DNA from: Bacteroidaceae bacterium
GTDB lineage: Bacteria; Bacteroidota; Bacteroidia; Bacteroidales; Bacteroidaceae
Direction: 5' to 3'
Assembly: GCA_017540585.1 (NCBI GenBank)
Contig: JAFYAT010000010.1
Location: 1 to 63,076, forward strand
Length of the DNA stretch: 63,076 nt
The notes beneath the pieces are model-generated. The model did no database searches. It worked only from the letters and a program-made list of their open reading frames with translations, and was not told the origin of the DNA. Positions 59,018 through 63,076 of this stretch are shown here, one piece after another. The position numbers and the translations under genes are program-made. How positions within the stretch are numbered: the first letter of the stretch is position 1; each line of letters begins with the position of its first letter.

Positions 59018-62000
59018 TTACTTAACGAAAATCTTCTTGACTGTGTTGCCAGTCTTGACGATGTTAAGACCCTTCTGGAGTGAATTCTGACGAACACCAG
59101 AGATGTTGTAGATAGTAGTTGCTTCTGTCTCAGCAGCAACTCCCTCAACAGCTGTTGGAGTCTTAGAACTGTTAGCTCCGAAGTACATGAGACGGAAGTT
59201 ATCAGCCTTGAACCATGAAGCAGAAGAAACCTTGATAACAGCACTCTCACCTTCCTTAACTGCAAAGATGACGCTTACATCAGTACCGATACCCTTCTCA
59301 TTCTCCATTGCAACCTCAGCTGCATCGTTATTTACGCTAACTGTAATCTTGTTACCCTTATCAGAAGCAACGAGAGCAGTAAGCTCGTATGTACCAGCCT
59401 TGAGGACATCAATAGTCTGTGTTACATAGAAGTCAACAGCGCTACCATTCCAAGTATTGAAGAGGTATGAACCATCAGCATTTTCTACTACATATTTTTC
59501 ATCTGCAGCTCCAACAATCTTAGTATCTCCAGTTGCAGCAGTGTTATAAGCCCAACCTGTGAAGTCACCTGTTTCGAAACTTGCGTTTTCAATCATAGAA
59601 GTACAAGGAACAGGGGCTGTATCAGAAGCAACATCCATACCATCAGGAATTCTCAGTGCTGCGATAGCTTTGCGGATATTTGCCATTGTCTCCTTAATCT
59701 GCTCAATAGAATATGAGCGGTTTTCAAAGGCAGAAGCAATCTCAGAATAAAGAACGGTTGCACCTTGTAATGCTTCCTTATTGTCAGAATAAAGATCAAT
59801 AGCAATTTCAAAATTCTCAAGTGTATTTTTCAGCTCTGTGTAAGCATCAACACTCTCCTGATATTCTGCTACTGCCTTCTTAAGTGCAATTGTTGCCTCT
59901 GAAAGACCTGTTTTCGTATTAAGAGCGTTATTAGCTGCAGTAACTGCACTCTGTAATGCATCCTTTGCAGCAGAAGCTGCAATAATATCATTATTACTTA
60001 ATGTTGACTCTGCATCGTCAACAAGAACAGCAAGTTCATTAGCAACGAGCTTCTCATCAAGTTTGTTGTATGCAATCTCGAATGAATACCAAACTACCCA
60101 TGAGTTCTCAGACATAGCGTCACCACATACACCGAAGCTGAGGTCGCCATTCTCTACGAGAGTAGTCTTGACAGTACGTGTCACCTTCTCTGCATAGTCG
60201 TCGCTTGTGAATACATAGTTAGCCTCGTTCTGGTTGTTAGGAATACGAGTAACTTCATCTGAAAGCAATGTTGCAAACTTCTCGTCAGAACCAGCGATTT
60301 CTGCCATGTTGCAGAGAGGAGTCTTTGACTGTCCTGCCCATACGTATGCAGCGTCAGGATTTGAACCAGCCAAATAATCATCGTAGTTAGTCTGATTGTC
60401 ACCTGTACGATAGAAAGCACGAGTAGTGATAGTGTATGTACCAGCAGGCATATCCTTGAGAGTACGTGTTACCTTGAATGGGCTCTTGTTCCATACCTCG
60501 GCAGTACCATACTGAGTCTTGAAGTTATCACCAGCATCGCTTGTCCAATCCTTGTCAGGAATTGCACTTCCCTTGTAAGCTGTCTCACTGTAAGAATAAG
60601 CAACACCATCAAGAAGTGAAGTGATATCAAAGTCTTCGCCAGTGTAGTCACCAGACTGAACAACCTCAAATGCCTTCTGAGTAGCCTCCTTAATCTTTAC
60701 AGGAATAGAAGCCAAAACTTCGTTAATCTTTTCAGTGTTCCAGTTATAGTCACCAACAGCAGCATCAACATCGTCCTGAATACTACCTAACTCATCATAA
60801 AGTTCTGCATACAATGGCATGTCTTTATACTTCTCAAGAAGTTCTGGTAACTCATTTTCGCTATAAGCGCTAAGCTTTTCGTATGCCTTGATGTTGTCAT
60901 TAATCTCAGTAACAAGAGATGTGATAGCATCCTTAGCAGCAATGTTAGCTTCCTTGTCTGCACTTACAGAGCTTACAAGTTCCTGACCAGCACCTACAGC
61001 AGCCTCAAACTTTTCTCTCAATTCAGAACTAAATGAATTTTCAAGAAGTGTCTGACCTGAAGCCACAGCAGCCTGAAGAGCAAAGAGTGATGGGTCGATA
61101 GCTGTCTCACCTACATAATTGAGGGCAATACCATCAATAAAGAAGTGAGGCATATTGCCTGAACCTGTGTTTGTAGCCTGATAACCTACAGAGAACTTAC
61201 CAGCTGTTGACTCCTCAAGTTCAAATGCGATAGTCATCTTCTCCCAAGAACCAACCTTGAATGATTTTACTTCTGACAGATATTCTGTACCGTCGTCAGC
61301 AATGAATCCCATAAGGTTCTTTGCCACATCATTTGTACCACCAGTGTTATAGTAAGAGATAGTAAGAGTATATTTACCTGCTGGGATTGTTACATTCTGA
61401 GTGTATTGAGTAGTAGCGCTCCAACAAGTAACGAATCCAAGTACATTACCTGATGCAGAACCATCAGACATTGTTCTTGGTACAGCATACTGACTACCAC
61501 CAAGCCATACACCAGAACCGATAGCAACAACACCACAAGCACGACCATTGTTTACACCTGTGTTCTTATCAACAGGATTATCTTCAAGAGTAGCTGCAGG
61601 GTGACTTGCTGTCCAACCGATAATAGGCTGCATACCATAGTAGTTTACGCTGTTCTTTGAACGGTCGTAATCGTATGTTGTGATACCCTCACCAACAGGG
61701 AGTGCTTCATCCTGATTGAAATGAGGATTATTGATGAAGAACTCAGAGAGGTCTGAAACTGAACCATCATTGATAGCCTTCTGACTTTCGATAGCAGCCT
61801 CAACCTCTGCAAGTGTAGCATCATCATCGGCATAAACCTTCATAGCTGCTGATATGTCAGCACCAATCTGCTCACCAAGCTCTATCAAAGAGTATAGTTT
61901 CTCCTTTGCAGCTGCAATCTTCTCTGCTACCAATGGAGCTGGGTCAATACTGTAAAGGCTCACACTATTATAAAAGAGGTGCGGAGAATTATCACTACCC

Positions 62001-62677
62001 TGTCCTCCTGCAATATAACCAAGAGAGATGCGGCCCTTTGTCTCCTTGTCAAGCATAAAGACAATCTGATCAACTGTTGTTGAATAGACATCAACCTGGA
62101 ATGACTGAGTCTTTGAAAGATACTCTGTACCATCCTCAGCAATAAAACCGTTGAGGTTAGTCATACCACCAGCACCCATTGTATTGCATACAGGAATTTC
62201 AATGAGGTAAGCACCAGCTGGGAGAGTAATCTCTTGGGTATATTGTACAGTTGCACCCCATACACCCAATATACCAAGACCGCAAGTAGCACCACCCTCA
62301 TATGTATAAGGAATGTTGCCTGCGCCACCCAAGCCATACTCAGCAACCTCACCATCATAGATGTATGACATGACTCCACAAGCACGAGCATTGATACCAT
62401 TCTCCTCCGTAGTCATGATGTTGTCAGTAGGAGCTGAAGCAGTCCATCCTTCAACAGGTTGCATACCGAACAGTTCAGTACCACCAGCACCAAGACCAGC
62501 ATCGGTAAGGTCCTTGGCATAAGTTTTAATGATTGCATTCACAGGCGTTCCTGCCTTGAAATCAGCATTCTGAATCTTTGAGGTAAGGTCTTCAAGCTTC
62601 GTGTACTCAATTTCCTGAGCCCACGAATAAGAACAAGACATAGCTACCCCAAGAAAGGTGTAGAATAATTTTTTCAT
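59018..62677 (-). CDS. Multidomain secreted surface protein (1219 aa)
   Basis: 1219 residues, signal peptide MKKLFYTFLGVAMSCSYSWA. Two homologous beta domains of about 220 residues are at 30-255 and 300-530 (each with FGMQP..GWTAS or YGMQP..GWTAS, ACGV, VQYTQ or TQYTQ, AEDGTEYLS and a terminal FYNSVSLYSI-type strand). Helical spacers with FIVAR-like spacing (AKEKLYSLIELGEQIGADIS) join them. A third carbohydrate-binding-like domain is near 660-860, and a fourth (IENASFETGDFTGWAYN) near 1010-1160. The C-terminal sorting-like domain ends LNIVKTGNTVKKIFVK, similar to that of the 649-4524 protein. Its role is unknown; likely T9SS-exported glycan binding or scaffold. Confidence 0.7.
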   Translation of the reverse strand: MKKLFYTFLGVAMSCSYSWAQEIEYTKLEDLTSKIQNADFKAGTPVNAIIKTYAKDLTDAGLGAGGTELFGMQPVEGWTASAPTDNIMTTEENGINARACGVMSYIYDGEVAEYGLGGAGNIPYTYEGGATCGLGILGVWGATVQYTQEITLPAGAYLIEIPVCNTMGAGGMTNLNGFIAEDGTEYLSKTQSFQVDVYSTTVDQIVFMLDKETKGRISLGYIAGGQGSDNSPHLFYNSVSLYSIDPAPLVAEKIAAAKEKLYSLIELGEQIGADISAAMKVYADDDATLAEVEAAIESQKAINDGSVSDLSEFFINNPHFNQDEALPVGEGITTYDYDRSKNSVNYYGMQPIIGWTASHPAATLEDNPVDKNTGVNNGRACGVVAIGSGVWLGGSQYAVPRTMSDGSASGNVLGFVTCWSATTQYTQNVTIPAGKYTLTISYYNTGGTNDVAKNLMGFIADDGTEYLSEVKSFKVGSWEKMTIAFELEESTAGKFSVGYQATNTGSGNMPHFFIDGIALNYVGETAIDPSLFALQAAVASGQTLLENSFSSELREKFEAAVGAGQELVSSVSADKEANIAAKDAITSLVTEINDNIKAYEKLSAYSENELPELLEKYKDMPLYAELYDELGSIQDDVDAAVGDYNWNTEKINEVLASIPVKIKEATQKAFEVVQSGDYTGEDFDITSLLDGVAYSYSETAYKGSAIPDKDWTSDAGDNFKTQYGTAEVWNKSPFKVTRTLKDMPAGTYTITTRAFYRTGDNQTNYDDYLAGSNPDAAYVWAGQSKTPLCNMAEIAGSDEKFATLLSDEVTRIPNNQNEANYVFTSDDYAEKVTRTVKTTLVENGDLSFGVCGDAMSENSWVVWYSFEIAYNKLDEKLVANELAVLVDDAESTLSNNDIIAASAAKDALQSAVTAANNALNTKTGLSEATIALKKAVAEYQESVDAYTELKNTLENFEIAIDLYSDNKEALQGATVLYSEIASAFENRSYSIEQIKETMANIRKAIAALRIPDGMDVASDTAPVPCTSMIENASFETGDFTGWAYNTAATGDTKIVGAADEKYVVENADGSYLFNTWNGSAVDFYVTQTIDVLKAGTYELTALVASDKGNKITVSVNNDAAEVAMENEKGIGTDVSVIFAVKEGESAVIKVSSASWFKADNFRLMYFGANSSKTPTAVEGVAAETEATTIYNISGVRQNSLQKGLNIVKTGNTVKKIFVK

Positions 62678-62783
62678 TGTTTTAATTTAGGTTTTTTAAG
62701 TTAATGACTTAATTTCTTTCGAATTGTTAATATTTGATTAGTATAATGTGTGAAAAGTTTACTTGTTATCCCCAAATTCTTCG

Positions 62784-62791
62784 CAAATATA
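62784..62791 (-). promoter_or_regulatory. -7 box for the surface protein
   Basis: Minus strand TATATTTG, about 107 nt upstream of the ATG at 62677. Confidence 0.6.
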
Positions 62792-62916
62792 TAGTTTTTA
62801 TTTGATACTGCAAGGAAAAAAGACAAAAAAAATAAGAATTAAGAGTTAAGATTTAAGATTTTACTATCGATAGCACTTACTATGGGACACTATAGCCTGC
62901 ATTATTCATAAGTAGG

Positions 62917-63076
62917 TGTGCAAAATTATTCGAACAGTATGGTTGTAGTTTTGCACAAAGGTGCATATTAAAAAAACAGTCAAGAAACAGAACAAAAACA
63001 AGAAAAAACATGTTTTTTTTGATTTTATTTGGTTTTTACCATGTTTTTTTAACTGGCCGCACTGCGGCAAAAAACA
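62917..63076. repeat. Inverted TGTGCAAAA pair and incomplete REP-like end
   Basis: TGTGCAAAA (62917-62925) and TTTTGCACA (62949-62957) are inverted copies; TAGTTTTG at 62946-62953 is also a possible plus-strand -7 box. Beyond 62960 the A- and T-runs with a GCCGCagtGCGGC hairpin (63052-63067) look like a variant palindromic element cut by the window edge. The remaining 62678-62916 shows only the surface-protein promoter. Confidence 0.5.

Overview
The window is chromosomal DNA of a Bacteroidales bacterium, most likely a Prevotella-type organism (Prevotellaceae). The basis is the Bacteroidetes promoter element TAnnTTTG, which sits upstream of many genes on both strands, the near absence of Shine-Dalgarno sequences, and families largely confined to this phylum: the type IX secretion 'plug' (DUF5103), DUF4270, DUF4296 and DUF4468 proteins, a Porin_10-type porin, an N-terminal-only starch synthase, and large secreted proteins ending in a short C-terminal sorting-like domain. 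There is one tRNA, no rRNA, no CRISPR array and no intact transposase.

Layout. 1-648: remnants, namely an AAA ATPase gene truncated just before its P-loop and an imperfect long inverted repeat. 649-7668: a large secreted polysaccharide-lyase-like protein, then a divergent three-gene operon (DUF4468 protein, small membrane protein, putative porin). 7673-10346: a secreted TlpA-type thioredoxin protein bracketed by two inverted copies of one palindromic element. 10359-12924: two near-identical secreted YhcH/YjgK/YiaL proteins in inverted orientation around a lipoprotein gene. 13157-20318 (minus): an MBL-fold hydrolase, a flavodoxin and a tightly coupled four-gene operon: pyruvyl-transferase-like protein, fused reductase plus AMP-ligase, small unknown protein, GMC oxidoreductase. 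It looks like a lipid or alcohol/aldehyde pathway and is the best candidate for an undescribed system. 20490-21076: small winged-helix protein and PNPOx-like protein with operator-like sites.

21510-26612: six small outer-membrane beta-barrel paralogues around panB. 27634-44221: mostly housekeeping genes: pyrB-pyrI, ileS-lspA-DUF4296, an RNA methyltransferase, an Omp85 protein, a probable small RNA, aspS, tRNA-Lys, an MBL hydrolase, a GT5-like protein and a DUF4270 lipoprotein. 45209-58668: udk, an esterase, a two-domain ABC ATPase, the T9SS plug protein, a golvesin/amidase-like secreted protein, a YgiQ radical SAM protein, fabD and a cytoplasmic GH13 enzyme. 59018-62677: a 1219-residue multidomain surface protein.

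The intergenic DNA is unusually rich in repeats: REP/MITE-like palindromes ending in GCGGACGAAG; C/G-rich hairpins placed just after stop codons; exact 11-bp periodic arrays; two arrays of one 22-bp unit 22 kb apart; and a stem shared between the truncated ATPase gene and a locus 41 kb away. These, the structured small RNA at 38220-38356 and the reductase-ligase operon are the main points for follow-up. All functional calls come from reading the sequence; no database search was run.
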